The position numbers and the translations under genes were made by a program. From Natranaerofaba carboxydovora (GTDB lineage Bacteria; Bacillota; Natranaerobiia; Natranaerobiales; Natranaerofabaceae): a stretch of 64,000 nt of DNA. Under the pieces are notes generated by a model. The model had not been told where the DNA came from. It saw only the letters and a program-made list of their open reading frames with translations, and ran no database searches. Numbering within the stretch: the stretch's first letter is position 1; every line of letters begins with the position of its first letter. Positions 26,371-35,159 of this stretch are shown here, piece after piece. The stretch lies in NCBI RefSeq assembly GCF_022539405.1, contig NZ_CP054394.1, positions 1,930,501-1,994,500 of the forward strand. Reading direction: 5' to 3'.

Positions 26371-26418
26371 AGGGGCCAAACTCCAAAAACTTTCTTTTGG
26401 GCGGCCCCTTTATTTTTC
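26371..26418. terminator. Bidirectional terminator after the serpin gene
   Basis: AGGGGCC (26371-26377) pairs with GGCCCCT (26403-26409), extended inward by CCAAA/TTTGG, and is followed by TTATTTTT on the plus strand. Confidence 0.75.
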
Positions 26419-26430
26419 TCCTTCTTACTT

Positions 26431-27177
26431 CTATCTCCTTCCCACAGGCATTATATATAGCGGCTCCTCTCTCTCCTCTAACTGCAAAATATCAGCTACA
26501 TCTTCATCTTCAAAAGCCCCTATCGAAACTGTTCCAAGCTCAAGAGCTGTGCTAAGTAAAAATATATTTTGTGAAATATGACCTGCTTCAATCTTTGCAT
26601 ATCTTATACCACGCTCACCATAAGTGCTCATTACTCTCTCGTATATAGAGGTAATAACAATATTAATAGATGCTTCTCCTATAGGAGCCTGGCCAAGTGC
26701 CGCCCCCATCAAATCATCTCTAAAATCTCCTTCTAATACCAGTTGAAGTTCATGTTCCTCAGGCAAATAACGATATATCCCAGGTGACAGTTCTTCTACA
26801 TCACCTACTACCACATAAACTTCCATAGGAAAGGTAGCCCCTGCAGACGGTGCAGCCCTATAACCAGTGTCAGAATCAGTAATTCCTTGAGCAGCCCACA
26901 TCAGATAGGATATCTCTTCTAGGTCTAGCTTTTCATCCTGATAGCTTCTAATTGATCTTCTGTTCTCAATAGTTTCTTGTATACTAACATCCACTTCCGA
27001 GAGCTCTTCTATGTCTGAAAGTGAAACGTATTCTTCTCCACTATTTTTGCTGGCTTCTTCTACGTTATTTTTTGCATCGTCAAGACCTTCATCACTCTCA
27101 CATCCAAGAATAAACAAACCAGATGTAATAAGCATGATAAACAAAAGAAAGAGTAAACCCTTGTTTTTTCTTTTCAT
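26431..27177 (-). CDS. SagB-type nitroreductase-like lipoprotein
   Basis: Flavin nitroreductase fold of the SagB/ThcOx subgroup: RRSIRSYQDEKLDLEEISYLMWAAQG, APSAGATFPMEVYVVV and IEAGHISQNIFLLSTALELG. The start is a lipoprotein signal (LFILGC, C26), so the enzyme is predicted outside the membrane, unusual for this family. No SagC/SagD or peptide-precursor gene is near, so bacteriocin maturation is not supported. The ATG at 27177 is preferred because GGGGTGAG precedes it; 13 upstream in-frame codons are discarded. Confidence 0.8.
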   Translation of the reverse strand: MKRKNKGLLFLLFIMLITSGLFILGCESDEGLDDAKNNVEEASKNSGEEYVSLSDIEELSEVDVSIQETIENRRSIRSYQDEKLDLEEISYLMWAAQGITDSDTGYRAAPSAGATFPMEVYVVVGDVEELSPGIYRYLPEEHELQLVLEGDFRDDLMGAALGQAPIGEASINIVITSIYERVMSTYGERGIRYAKIEAGHISQNIFLLSTALELGTVSIGAFEDEDVADILQLEEREEPLYIMPVGRR

Positions 27178-27530
27178 AATCTCACCCCTTATAATGCTTC
27201 TTCTATTCACCCACATATCTATAAAAATTTAAAATTAGTTTTAGCAATTTTTGATGTATATTTTTCCCTACTTTTTTGGTATTCTAGTCAATACTTACTT
27301 TCACCTTGCAGGGAAAATTAAATTAACAAAAATTTGACTGTCTATAATCATAAAACACTAGATAAAACTCCTAGTTTTTTAAAATTCTGAAAATGCTTCG
27401 TAATTTTGTTGTATAATAGCATGTGTTCTGTTATAATATACACTATAAGGTAACAATGTTCATTAGAGATGATTGAGGTTTATAAAACTAAAATGGGAAT
27501 GCCTTAAAATGTATTGGAGGTAAGGCAGCC
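27178..27530. other. Intergenic region upstream of the GHKL ATPase gene
   Basis: About 350 bp between divergent genes. A TATAAT -10 element at 27412-27417 probably serves the plus-strand ATPase gene. No conserved -35, repeat or RNA motif is evident. Confidence 0.4.
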
Positions 27531-28085
27531 ATGATTAAAAAAATCTCTTTCAAGCAGGATTGTCGTAAATGTCCATATGGAACAAAATTAAGAAATTTTT
27601 ATAATAAATTTAATTTTATCCCTAATGAAATATATAAAGAAATATTTGAAAGTAAGCCCTTTACTGAGGAGATTAATAAAAATAAATATAGGTTTAAATT
27701 TAAAAGTTGCCTAATGAAACTTGAAAAAGTCAAAGAAAAATTACAAAAATTAAATTTGGATTACGATAATAAATTTGTTGTTACCCAGGCATTCCATGAA
27801 CTTATGATCAATGCAATAGAACATGGAAATAAAAATGATTCTGATAAAACAGTAACAGTTAATTTAGTAGTTGCAAATGAATATATTATCCTAACAGTAA
27901 AAGACAATGGAAATGGTTTCAATTGGACAAGACAGATTAATAAAAACTTAAGTTTAGAGTCAGCAAATGAAACCGGCAAAAACTTGGGACTAACTATTAC
28001 CAAAATGTTATGTGATGATATATTTTTTAATAATACAGGAAATAAAGCAATATTATTTTTTTATAATAAAAACAAAGAGGTTTAA
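27531..28085 (+). CDS. GHKL (anti-sigma-type) ATPase with N-terminal Cys pair, paralog 1
   Basis: Residues about 55-175 are an HATPase_c_2 domain like RsbW/SpoIIAB: N box ELMINAIEHGNKND, G1 box KDNGNGFNW, G2 box GKNLGLTI. The first 50 residues are not part of RsbW and start with C11-x2-C14-PYG plus an aromatic-rich NFYNKFNFIP stretch. A paralog at 35464 has the Cys pair at the same positions. No sigma factor or antagonist gene is adjacent. Possible role: redox- or metal-sensing protein kinase or anti-sigma factor (inference). ATG follows GGAGG. Confidence 0.75.
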   Translation: MIKKISFKQDCRKCPYGTKLRNFYNKFNFIPNEIYKEIFESKPFTEEINKNKYRFKFKSCLMKLEKVKEKLQKLNLDYDNKFVVTQAFHELMINAIEHGNKNDSDKTVTVNLVVANEYIILTVKDNGNGFNWTRQINKNLSLESANETGKNLGLTITKMLCDDIFFNNTGNKAILFFYNKNKEV

Positions 28086-28118
28086 AGTTATTTAGATATT
28101 ACAATTCTAGTCAACAAA

Positions 28119-28151
28119 AATCCCCCTGCCTGATACTCTTTTGGCAAGGGG
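28119..28151. terminator. Bidirectional terminator
   Basis: CCCCTGCC (28123-28130) pairs with GGCAAGGGG (28143-28151) with one bulged A. On the minus strand it is followed by TTTTTGTTG. It separates the convergent GHKL ATPase and PrcB-domain genes. Confidence 0.7.
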
Positions 28152-28174
28152 TTAATAAATTTTATTTAATCGAT

Positions 28175-29002
28175 TTAAAACTCAAATTCATGATTTATCA
28201 CTGCGCGTACTTCTCCTTCTTCAGTCAAGATCATACCTACTATCATACCCTCTTCAAGTTCATCAAAACTAATCTCTGTTTCTTTGTCATCCTCAAGCTG
28301 TCTAATTAAGGCATCCTCCAAAATTTCAAACTCGGGGCCAACATCAGGAGTATGGGTGTCAAGGTGAATTTCTAGCTCTAGTCGACGATTTTCTACGTCA
28401 ACTGCTATAACTTCCCCTTCAACAAAGGCTTCACCAATTGTAGGATCAGTATCTGGGATTTGCTTTAGCCCTTCTTCTCTTTCAATATTGGGGTCTTCTA
28501 TTTCAACTTCCGCCAGATTCCTAAACTCCTCTCCAGCTTTATTAACAACTGCGTATTCATCGTAGCCTTCATCCAAAGCAAGAACTATATATGGATAAGT
28601 TAGAGCTTGGATAGTCATTTCGTCATCACCAGGTTCAGTTTCTTTTACAGTCACTTTAAGTACTCCTTCTTTTTCTTCTATCTCCTCCAAAACTATGTCA
28701 TACCCACCGGTTCTTTTTTCACCAGATGATATTAGCAAGTAATTCTTCTCATTTTCTACTTCAAAAGCAGGCTCGCCAAAAACAAAATATCCTCTCTCTA
28801 CTTTAAGATCCATTATAGCTTCAAAAATATCATCTTGTAATGCATCATTCTCTTCTATAACTTCATACTTAACCTCAGTTTTAACCTCTGCTGGTTCCTT
28901 AACGCTGTTCTCATCACCTTTTCCAATTCTTCCGATCGCAACTCCTGTTGCAATCATAAGTACAACTACTGCAATGGCTATTATAGTCCTAAATCTTTTC
29001 AC
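28175..29002 (-). CDS. Membrane-anchored PrcB-domain protein
   Basis: One N-terminal hydrophobic segment (about residues 5-24) anchors an acidic extracytoplasmic protein. Residues about 65-145 match the PrcB C-terminal domain (NYLLISSGEKRTGGYDI, then LKVTVKETEPG and QALTYPYIVL), known from the PrtP-associated protease complex subunit of Treponema. The C-terminal about 80 residues look like a small beta domain. GTG at 29002 is chosen because AGGAGGAG precedes it, discarding 24 upstream codons. Protease association is family-based inference; a serpin is encoded 2 kb away. Confidence 0.65.
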   Translation of the reverse strand: MKRFRTIIAIAVVVLMIATGVAIGRIGKGDENSVKEPAEVKTEVKYEVIEENDALQDDIFEAIMDLKVERGYFVFGEPAFEVENEKNYLLISSGEKRTGGYDIVLEEIEEKEGVLKVTVKETEPGDDEMTIQALTYPYIVLALDEGYDEYAVVNKAGEEFRNLAEVEIEDPNIEREEGLKQIPDTDPTIGEAFVEGEVIAVDVENRRLELEIHLDTHTPDVGPEFEILEDALIRQLEDDKETEISFDELEEGMIVGMILTEEGEVRAVINHEFEF

Positions 29003-29074
29003 TTCTGTCTCCTCCTTTGATTTTTCTTTTATTTTCTTATTTATCTTTCTATCTATAAAGACGCCATTAATCAA

Positions 29075-29104
29075 AAAATGTCACCCTAAATTGAGTGACA
29101 TTTT
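29075..29104 (-). terminator. Terminator of the alpha/beta hydrolase gene
   Basis: AAAATGTCAC (29075-29084) pairs with GTGACATTTT (29095-29104). Read on the minus strand, the stem ends in a run of T. Confidence 0.75.
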
Positions 29105-29125
29105 AAAAATATTATTTTTGTTAGA

Positions 29126-29896
29126 TTATTTGTTTAAAAACTTTTTTATTTCCTTTATGTAGTTGTCAGTTTCTACAAAGAATATATCATTGTGGCCTGC
29201 CCTTGGAATAGTGAATAATCTTTTATCCTCTGAATTTACAAGTTCATATATCTCTTCTCCCTGATCTAATGGAACAAGAACGTCCCTTTCACCGTGAATT
29301 ACAAGAGTAGGAAGGGTAATTTGCTTTACTTTTTCTTTTGCTTCATTTTCTAACTGGGTGAGATCCCCGGGAGAAGGTAGATTAAGATGATTTATTAGCT
29401 TTACTATGCTGACAAAACCGCTTTCCACAATCAAGCCCTTTAGCTGATCTGAATACCTATTTGCAAGAAGCAGGGCAGGCATACTACCAAGAGATCTACC
29501 CATAACCCATAAACCTGAGTACTCCGGATCTATTTCTTCGATTTTATCTTTCACAGCTTCAAAGATAATAGGGGCATCGTTAGCCACATGATTAAAGTTA
29601 GGCTTACCAGTACTGCTTCCATAACCTCTGTAATCAGCCACAACCACATTTATTCCCTCGCGATTATAATAAGGTGCTAGATCATCATAATCACATACGA
29701 CTTCACCGTTACCGTGAAAATACAATATCCACGGGCCACCCTTACGCTCACTTTGATAAAAACGCGAATGAATAACAACCCCTTGTTCAACAGATGTCAT
29801 CATATCAAAAGCATTCTCCGGTGGTGATGTAAAGTAATCTCTAGGATAAAATAAATAAGATAATAGAGAAGAGTTATCGATAACTGAATAATCCAT
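29126..29896 (-). CDS. Alpha/beta hydrolase (BEM46-like)
   Basis: Serine hydrolase with oxyanion motif YFHGNGE, nucleophile elbow GRSLGSMPA (Ser in GxSxG), Asp in HGERDVLVPLDQG and His in RAGHNDIF, in family order over 256 residues. No signal peptide is visible. It resembles the YfhR/BEM46 group of housekeeping esterases or peptidase-like hydrolases. The substrate cannot be assigned. Monocistronic with its own terminator. Confidence 0.85.
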   Translation of the reverse strand: MDYSVIDNSSLLSYLFYPRDYFTSPPENAFDMMTSVEQGVVIHSRFYQSERKGGPWILYFHGNGEVVCDYDDLAPYYNREGINVVVADYRGYGSSTGKPNFNHVANDAPIIFEAVKDKIEEIDPEYSGLWVMGRSLGSMPALLLANRYSDQLKGLIVESGFVSIVKLINHLNLPSPGDLTQLENEAKEKVKQITLPTLVIHGERDVLVPLDQGEEIYELVNSEDKRLFTIPRAGHNDIFFVETDNYIKEIKKFLNK

Positions 29897-30135
29897 TATT
29901 AATCCTTACCCCCTAACAAAAAATGATATCTGGTTCTACCTAAATTTTACTTATTATTGCAATTATATCACAATTGCTTTTCGTTTATTAACTATTTCCA
30001 CCAAAATTTGTGACAAAATTAAACCCCAGATTATTATCAATTGAAATTATTACTGTTATCTTTTATAATATAGAAAGAATATTTATGAAAGACTTCCCAA
30101 GTTCACCCTATTACAACAAAGGGGAGGGAGTTATA

Positions 30136-30336
30136 ATGGAAGAAATCCTAGAAGGAATTAAGCAGGCTATCAAAGACGAGCAGCAGGCACAAGTACATTA
30201 TCAAAAATTAGCCGATAAATCTGATGACCCAAAGGTTAAGGGAATGTTTGAACAGATGAGAAGAGATGAAGAAGAACACGAAAGAATCTTGAGATCAAGG
30301 TACGAGTCTCTATCTAAGCTATACAATAATAGTTAA
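30136..30336 (+). CDS. Small rubrerythrin-like (ferritin-fold) protein
   Basis: A 66-residue helical protein with an IKDEQQAQVHYQKLA helix and a RRDEEEHERILRSR helix. These are one E...E and one ExxxH-type metal-binding helix of the rubrerythrin/ferritin-like superfamily, so it would form a two-helix unit that must dimerise to complete a di-iron site. The frame is open upstream, but GGGGAGGG (30121-30128) is 7 bp before the ATG at 30136, which fixes the start. Followed by a strong terminator. Confidence 0.75.
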   Translation: MEEILEGIKQAIKDEQQAQVHYQKLADKSDDPKVKGMFEQMRRDEEEHERILRSRYESLSKLYNNS

Positions 30337-30375
30337 AAGCGGTGACTAAAATTTTCTCCAGAAGTAATAGAAAAA

Positions 30376-30420
30376 AGATTGGGTATTTCAGACATCATCC
30401 AAATTATACCCAATCTATTT
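30376..30420. terminator. Terminator
   Basis: AGATTGGGTAT (30376-30386) pairs perfectly with ATACCCAATCT (30406-30416), followed by ATTTT. It ends the small rubrerythrin-like gene and may also serve the convergent SGNH hydrolase gene. Confidence 0.8.
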
Positions 30421-30485
30421 TGTACTAGTATCAATCTCATATCATCATATTTTTTCTTTCTATTCCAATTTATCTACATATTTAA

Positions 30486-31199
30486 TTATTCTGCATGCCT
30501 TATTTCTTTCATTATCTCCTCTGCATATATCTCTGCACCTTTTCTATTGATATGCACTCCGTCCAGGGTTAGGTAAAAAGATCCTACCCCATCACCTACA
30601 AGGCCGGTCGATGGAGGGTTCAAAAAGGTATTAACAAGTTCTTTCTTAATAACGCTATCCTGTTTGTCCATCAATTCCTCATCAAAGGCACTTCCCACAT
30701 CGGCAATGTAAAACCCATACTCTTTTGCTTTTCTATGTATTATTTCATTAAATTTTTTTCTTTGCTGATTAAGCTCAGATTCAAGATCCTCACCCAAACA
30801 GCTTAATGTGGTCATAATAACCTTCCCTCTGTGATTATCTTTTAATAATCTAAAAGTGTTATCCAGGTTTTCTTCAAACTTTGAAGCCTCATAAGCAGGT
30901 ACAATACCTTCTTCTTTAAGCATCTGTACCCCTCTTTGCCAGGTAGGATCATTCTTTTCTAGATAGGGAAGGACTATATCATTATGTCCAACCTCTATTA
31001 CGATAATATCAAAATCACCATCTCTAGATATTATATCTATTAACCTGTTTTTCACCCCTAATAGAGTATCTCCACCCATACCATGGTTATATATTTCATA
31101 TTCTTCTTCTCCTAGCTTTTCCTTAATTATTTTTAGATAACTTTCACCCGTATTGCCTTCTGTAATACTATCGCCTATGAAGAGAATATGCTTTTTCAC
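30486..31199 (-). CDS. SGNH/GDSL-type hydrolase
   Basis: Esterase/lipase of the SGNH fold: block I FIGDSITEG (catalytic Ser), block II Gly in GMGGDT, block III GHND (Asn), block V DGVHIN (Asp and His). Length 237 aa. No signal peptide, so it acts in the cytoplasm. Possible roles are deacylation of lipids or sugars; the substrate is not identifiable. A palindromic repeat separates it from the upstream AbrB-like transporter gene. Confidence 0.85.
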   Translation of the reverse strand: MKKHILFIGDSITEGNTGESYLKIIKEKLGEEEYEIYNHGMGGDTLLGVKNRLIDIISRDGDFDIIVIEVGHNDIVLPYLEKNDPTWQRGVQMLKEEGIVPAYEASKFEENLDNTFRLLKDNHRGKVIMTTLSCLGEDLESELNQQRKKFNEIIHRKAKEYGFYIADVGSAFDEELMDKQDSVIKKELVNTFLNPPSTGLVGDGVGSFYLTLDGVHINRKGAEIYAEEIMKEIRHAE

Positions 31200-31234
31200 G
31201 GATTAAACACCACCTATCTATCTCTTAATTAAAA

Positions 31235-31362
31235 CTTGGTTCTAGTGGATGAGAAAGCAGGAAAAATAAGTTAATAACAGGAGGTCATTAGCTAATCAAA
31301 CTCAGGATGAGTTCATAGATTTGAAAGCCTAATTTCGACTGCTGACGCACCAGAACTAAACT
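31235..31362. repeat. Palindromic element with three-way-junction core (copy D)
   Basis: The core (31249-31347) is a diverged copy of the core at 5050-5152. It shares GCAGGA-AAATAAG, a CAGGA-GTCATTAGCTAAT stretch, the AACTCAGGATGAGTT hairpin and the TTTCGACTG-TGACG end. The flanking arms (31235-31249 and 31347-31362) are imperfect complements of each other but unrelated to the arms of the first copy. It sits where the terminator of the AbrB-like gene would be. Confidence 0.65.
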
Positions 31363-31369
31363 TAAAATA

Positions 31370-32518
31370 TCAATAAAACAGCATAAACAAAATCGGTATC
31401 GCAAGCTTAAGAGTTACAAGCCTGGACAAATGCAAAAGTGATACCTTAACAGGTTCGTATCCTTCCTTTAGAGCAAGGCCTGTCATAACAGTAAAACCTG
31501 CTGGTGCGCTGGCAAGAAAACACAAAATAAAATCCCAACCAGTAAGCCTAAAAATACCATACGCCACTGCAAAAGATGATAACATAGTAAAGAACAAAGA
31601 GAAAACAAGAGCCCAGATCAGCTCCCCAGAAAAAATCAACTTCAAAGTCTCAGGTTCAACCTGGTTAGCTACCATCAACCCAATCCCAACCAAAAACCAA
31701 CTTAGAGCCTTATCAGGAGGAGGCTTTATCGGCATCCTAAAATATAAAGCGATAACTACAAACAACAAGCCACCCACTAATCCTCCTGCAGGAACACCTA
31801 TGTATATAAGCAGCCCCCCAAAAACACCTGCTAGGACCAGAGTTAGAATAATCCAGAGAAACCCTAGTATTTTATTTTTCCCTACTTTTTCATTAAATTT
31901 ATTTTTGGTGGTTTCTTTACTGGCATTATCATCATTATTATTATCATTATTATCATTATCATTAGAAACATAATAAGAATCAGGCTCTTTCACTTTATTA
32001 TTAACACTATAAAATTTAAAAATCAAAGGAAAAATAATTATTGTCGAAAACATCCTAAGAACATGAAAGAGCACAACTGTCACCGAATCAGCCTCAGTAT
32101 CATGGGCAAGTATAGTCATCTCTGGAAGTCCGCCAATACTTGAGCCAAGTATACCAGTAGTCAAATCCACAGGACTTATAAGGGTTATAACAAATCCAAA
32201 CAAAAGAGCTATGGTCAAAGCCCATCCTGAGATAATCGCTGCAGGACCTGCTATGCTTTTTAGGTTACTAAGTGCATCCCGGTCTAGCTTCGCCCCTACC
32301 ATAACCCCCAAAATCACCTGTAAAGCTATAATGATATAAGATGGAAGATAGGGCAGGTCTATCCCAAAAACCCTCATCCCACCAATCAAAACGATACCCC
32401 CAAGAACGGGGGCTGCAGGTAAGCGAAGCTTTTCACCTATAAACCAACCTAATAGCCCTAATGCATACAATAAGCCAATATCAACTAGTTCTTCAAAAAA
32501 CCACATATCCATCTTCAT
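31370..32518 (-). CDS. AbrB-family membrane transporter
   Basis: About ten membrane helices in two homologous halves (PF05145), each with a glycine-rich signature (LPAAPVLGGIVLIGGMR, then GVPAGGLVGGLLFVVIALYF). Once called ammonia monooxygenase-like, the family is now regarded as transporters of unknown substrate. The halves are joined by an Asn/Asp-rich linker encoded by an ATT/ATC microsatellite near 31922-31968. It starts 2 bp after the HAD gene stop, so it is in one operon with HAD and M24 peptidase genes. Confidence 0.8.
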   Translation of the reverse strand: MKMDMWFFEELVDIGLLYALGLLGWFIGEKLRLPAAPVLGGIVLIGGMRVFGIDLPYLPSYIIIALQVILGVMVGAKLDRDALSNLKSIAGPAAIISGWALTIALLFGFVITLISPVDLTTGILGSSIGGLPEMTILAHDTEADSVTVVLFHVLRMFSTIIIFPLIFKFYSVNNKVKEPDSYYVSNDNDNNDNNNDDNASKETTKNKFNEKVGKNKILGFLWIILTLVLAGVFGGLLIYIGVPAGGLVGGLLFVVIALYFRMPIKPPPDKALSWFLVGIGLMVANQVEPETLKLIFSGELIWALVFSLFFTMLSSFAVAYGIFRLTGWDFILCFLASAPAGFTVMTGLALKEGYEPVKVSLLHLSRLVTLKLAIPILFMLFY

Positions 32519-32520
32519 CC

Positions 32521-33147
32521 TTACGTTTTAAAAAAGTTTAGTAACTGCTCCGGGGTACTTACTACATAATCAGGTTCTTTTTCTAACACTACTTCTTTTG
32601 AATCATATCCCCACTCTACCCATATTACTTTAATGCCGGTTCTTTTGCATGCTACAACATCCCTTTGTTCGTCTCCGACATAAATAACATCTGACTTATT
32701 TAACGAATGGTTTTTTAAATACTTTTTAATCACTTTGTCTTTACCAAACAAATTATTTGAAGATATCACTTCGTCAATAATAGTGACATTATTATTATTC
32801 AAAAAATCCCTGATATTTTTTTCTGAGTTAGAAGATATAATAGTTATTTTATACCCAAGGCTATTTAATTCATCTAGCACATCTTTTATCCCCTCAAAAA
32901 AATTTACGTTTTTAATCTTTTGACTATAAAGCAAATTAAACTCTGCAACAATAAAAGGAACTTTGTAAAGCGGAAAATTCACATATCGTGATCTTTCAAG
33001 ATTAGACATTCTTCTTAAAGTCTCTATATCAGCATTTGTTATTTTGTTAAATTTGTACTTGTCAGCAAGCTCGTTAAACACAGACATTAATACTTCAGTT
33101 GAATCCACAAGGGTACCGTCAAAATCAAAAATAATCTGTTTAACCAT
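32521..33147 (-). CDS. HAD-family hydrolase (phosphoglycolate-phosphatase-like)
   Basis: HAD superfamily IA phosphatase with motif I DFDGTLVDS, motif II IISSNS, motif III Lys in GKDKVIKKYL and motif IV VGDEQRDVVAC. The helical cap lies at about 15-85. 208 residues is typical for phosphoglycolate phosphatase or beta-phosphoglucomutase relatives; the small-molecule substrate is unclear. It lies 4 bp after the peptidase gene and 2 bp before the AbrB-like gene, so the three are co-transcribed. Confidence 0.88.
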   Translation of the reverse strand: MVKQIIFDFDGTLVDSTEVLMSVFNELADKYKFNKITNADIETLRRMSNLERSRYVNFPLYKVPFIVAEFNLLYSQKIKNVNFFEGIKDVLDELNSLGYKITIISSNSEKNIRDFLNNNNVTIIDEVISSNNLFGKDKVIKKYLKNHSLNKSDVIYVGDEQRDVVACKRTGIKVIWVEWGYDSKEVVLEKEPDYVVSTPEQLLNFFKT

Positions 33148-33151
33148 ATAA

Positions 33152-34354
33152 TTAGTCCTCCAGGTATATAATATTATCGGGATATTTGGTCAGAGGCACA
33201 AGTCCATCTTCTCTAACAAGAAATGTATTTTCAACCCCTACTACCCCTTCACCAGGAAAAAACATTTTTGGCTCTAATGCAAATACCATACCTTCTTCCA
33301 AAGGTTTATCAAACCTACTCGCAAGTACTGGCAGTTCATCTAGTTCAAGTCCTACACCGTGACCCACAAAAGCTGCTTTTTCATCTTTGTAGCCCATAAA
33401 ATATTCACCAAATCCTTCTGCCTCTGCAATTTCAAAGGCAAGATCATACAGTAAACTCCAGTGCACTCCAGACTCTGCAGTCTTTTGTACCTCCTGTGTG
33501 ATTAATTTCGTGACTTCATAAGCTTTTTCTAATTTTTCTGGCAAAGTACCATGACAAAATATACGTGTCTGATCTGCTATATAACCTTTATTCACAGCAG
33601 CATGATCTACCATCACCGGCTCATTTCTTTTAATGGTTTTCCACCCGGCCCCTTGTGGGTATGCCGCAGAAAGACCACTCCCACCTGTTGGGCTATCTAC
33701 AAAACTAGGTGTAGTCAAATTCTCTCCTGACATAAGATGCCCAAAAAATATCTGCTGATTAAAACCACGCATTGGAACAACACCTTGATGACCCTGTTTT
33801 CTAAAAACTGCCTCAAGCTCTGCTGATAGTTCTATCTCTGTTATTCCTTCCTTTATGAGTTCACTTGCCCTATCAAAAACCTTATTATGCATTTCCCCTG
33901 CCTCGCAAATAAGTCCTACCTCATAAGAGCTTTTCACAGCTCTTACAAAACTAATTTCCCTGGAAATATCAATCATTTTATTTTTATCAAATAGTTTTTC
34001 ATAGCGAAAGTATAAACCTGCCGGGAGAATATCTAATTCCATGCCTATTATTTTATTAGACAAATCTTTGCCTGAAGCTAATTCTTTTATTATATCGGGT
34101 ATATTCTTAAAGCTCTCCTGCTTCTGTATATTATCAAGCATTGATTCCTCTTTGGCTCTTTCAAAACTTTTTTTCACTAAATACAAAGGTTCTCCCTCGG
34201 CAGGGATTATTAAATGACCGCTCTGACAGCTTCCGGTAAAATAATATAAATTGATACTGCCAACAATTATAGCTATGTCAATTTCCTGTTTTCTCATTAA
34301 TTTTTGAAACCTACTGGTTCTATCTAAAAGTTCTTCTTTAGGAACTATCTCCAT
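33152..34354 (-). CDS. M24-family Xaa-Pro-type peptidase
   Basis: Creatinase-type N-terminal domain (about 10-150) and pita-bread metallopeptidase domain (about 160-390). The five metal ligands are visible: D in VMVDHAA, D in GYIADQTRIF, H in FVGHGVGLELDELP, E in LEPKMFF and E in GVENTFLV. It probably cleaves Xaa-Pro dipeptides or a related substrate; creatinase-like activity cannot be excluded. First gene of an operon with HAD and AbrB-like genes, downstream of and on the same strand as a CodY-like regulator. Confidence 0.87.
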   Translation of the reverse strand: MEIVPKEELLDRTSRFQKLMRKQEIDIAIIVGSINLYYFTGSCQSGHLIIPAEGEPLYLVKKSFERAKEESMLDNIQKQESFKNIPDIIKELASGKDLSNKIIGMELDILPAGLYFRYEKLFDKNKMIDISREISFVRAVKSSYEVGLICEAGEMHNKVFDRASELIKEGITEIELSAELEAVFRKQGHQGVVPMRGFNQQIFFGHLMSGENLTTPSFVDSPTGGSGLSAAYPQGAGWKTIKRNEPVMVDHAAVNKGYIADQTRIFCHGTLPEKLEKAYEVTKLITQEVQKTAESGVHWSLLYDLAFEIAEAEGFGEYFMGYKDEKAAFVGHGVGLELDELPVLASRFDKPLEEGMVFALEPKMFFPGEGVVGVENTFLVREDGLVPLTKYPDNIIYLED

Positions 34355-34436
34355 TTGTTAACACCTCCCCTATTATATAGTACTATTTTAATACAAATTT
34401 GCCCTAAAAAAAATCACCTTTGTTAGGTGATTTAAT

Positions 34437-35159
34437 TTAACTTCTAATCAAACCAAAATTATCATTTATATATTTAATTATGCAAGGGTTTTTTAACTTT
34501 ACATAAGTTCCGTTTGTACCTAAAGAACATGACTCGACCACTCCTGCACTCTCAAGTTTTGTCAAAGCACCTGAAGTTCTTGAACGACTTATCCCCACTT
34601 CGCTAGCTATCCTACATATTTTTACTTTCCCTTGAGAATTTTGTATATTGTTCAAAACCTTTTTTACCACTTCAAATTCATTATAGGTAAGCGATTTAAT
34701 GGCTTGTCTTGCGTTTTCATCCTGTCTTATTTCTTTTTTTAGCTGCTTATCCTTTGCTTTCATTAGCTTATTACCTGTAACTGCTGCTACCAATTCGGCA
34801 AGAATTATATCTTTCATACCAAAATTTTTATTTAAGCGTGCGATAAGCATTGTACCAACCCGGATATCTCCACCCAACATAGGTATTATTGAGGTTTTTA
34901 TTCCAGATATCACTAAATTTGCTTTTGTTTTTGTTTCTTCAAACAAAAATTTACTTATTTTATCAGTAAAATTACACTCAAATTCTTGAGACAAAGCTTG
35001 TGCCAATAAACTCCCCTTTCCATCAAAAATGTAGACATTTGACCATACAATATCCTTCAGTATTTCTGCAAAATATTTGATATCATCATTAGTTAAGCAC
35101 TGATATATAACTTTTCTCTTTAGTAAATCAATATCCCTCAAAAGAGTTAAATCACCCAT
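34437..35159 (-). CDS. CodY-like transcriptional regulator
   Basis: The C-terminal HTH (about 180-240) is clearly CodY-type: ICRIASEVGISRSRTSGALTKLESAGVVESCSLGTNGTYVKL. The N-terminal about 150 residues are GAF-like but diverged, and the protein is about 20 residues shorter than standard CodY. CodY senses branched-chain amino acids and GTP. Whether this version does is uncertain, because its pocket is not well conserved. It lies 82 bp upstream of the M24-HAD-AbrB operon in the same direction, so it may be that operon's regulator. Confidence 0.8.
   Translation of the reverse strand: MGDLTLLRDIDLLKRKVIYQCLTNDDIKYFAEILKDIVWSNVYIFDGKGSLLAQALSQEFECNFTDKISKFLFEETKTKANLVISGIKTSIIPMLGGDIRVGTMLIARLNKNFGMKDIILAELVAAVTGNKLMKAKDKQLKKEIRQDENARQAIKSLTYNEFEVVKKVLNNIQNSQGKVKICRIASEVGISRSRTSGALTKLESAGVVESCSLGTNGTYVKLKNPCIIKYINDNFGLIRS

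Noticed and set aside
30010-30135. N-terminal extension of the small rubrerythrin-like protein
   Set aside because: The open frame continues upstream, but the strong GGGGAGGG ribosome site right before the internal ATG and the lack of homology upstream place the start at 30136.
31922-31968. CRISPR-like or regulatory repeat
   Set aside because: It is an ATT/ATC microsatellite inside the AbrB-like gene coding an Asn/Asp linker; units are too short and irregular for CRISPR.
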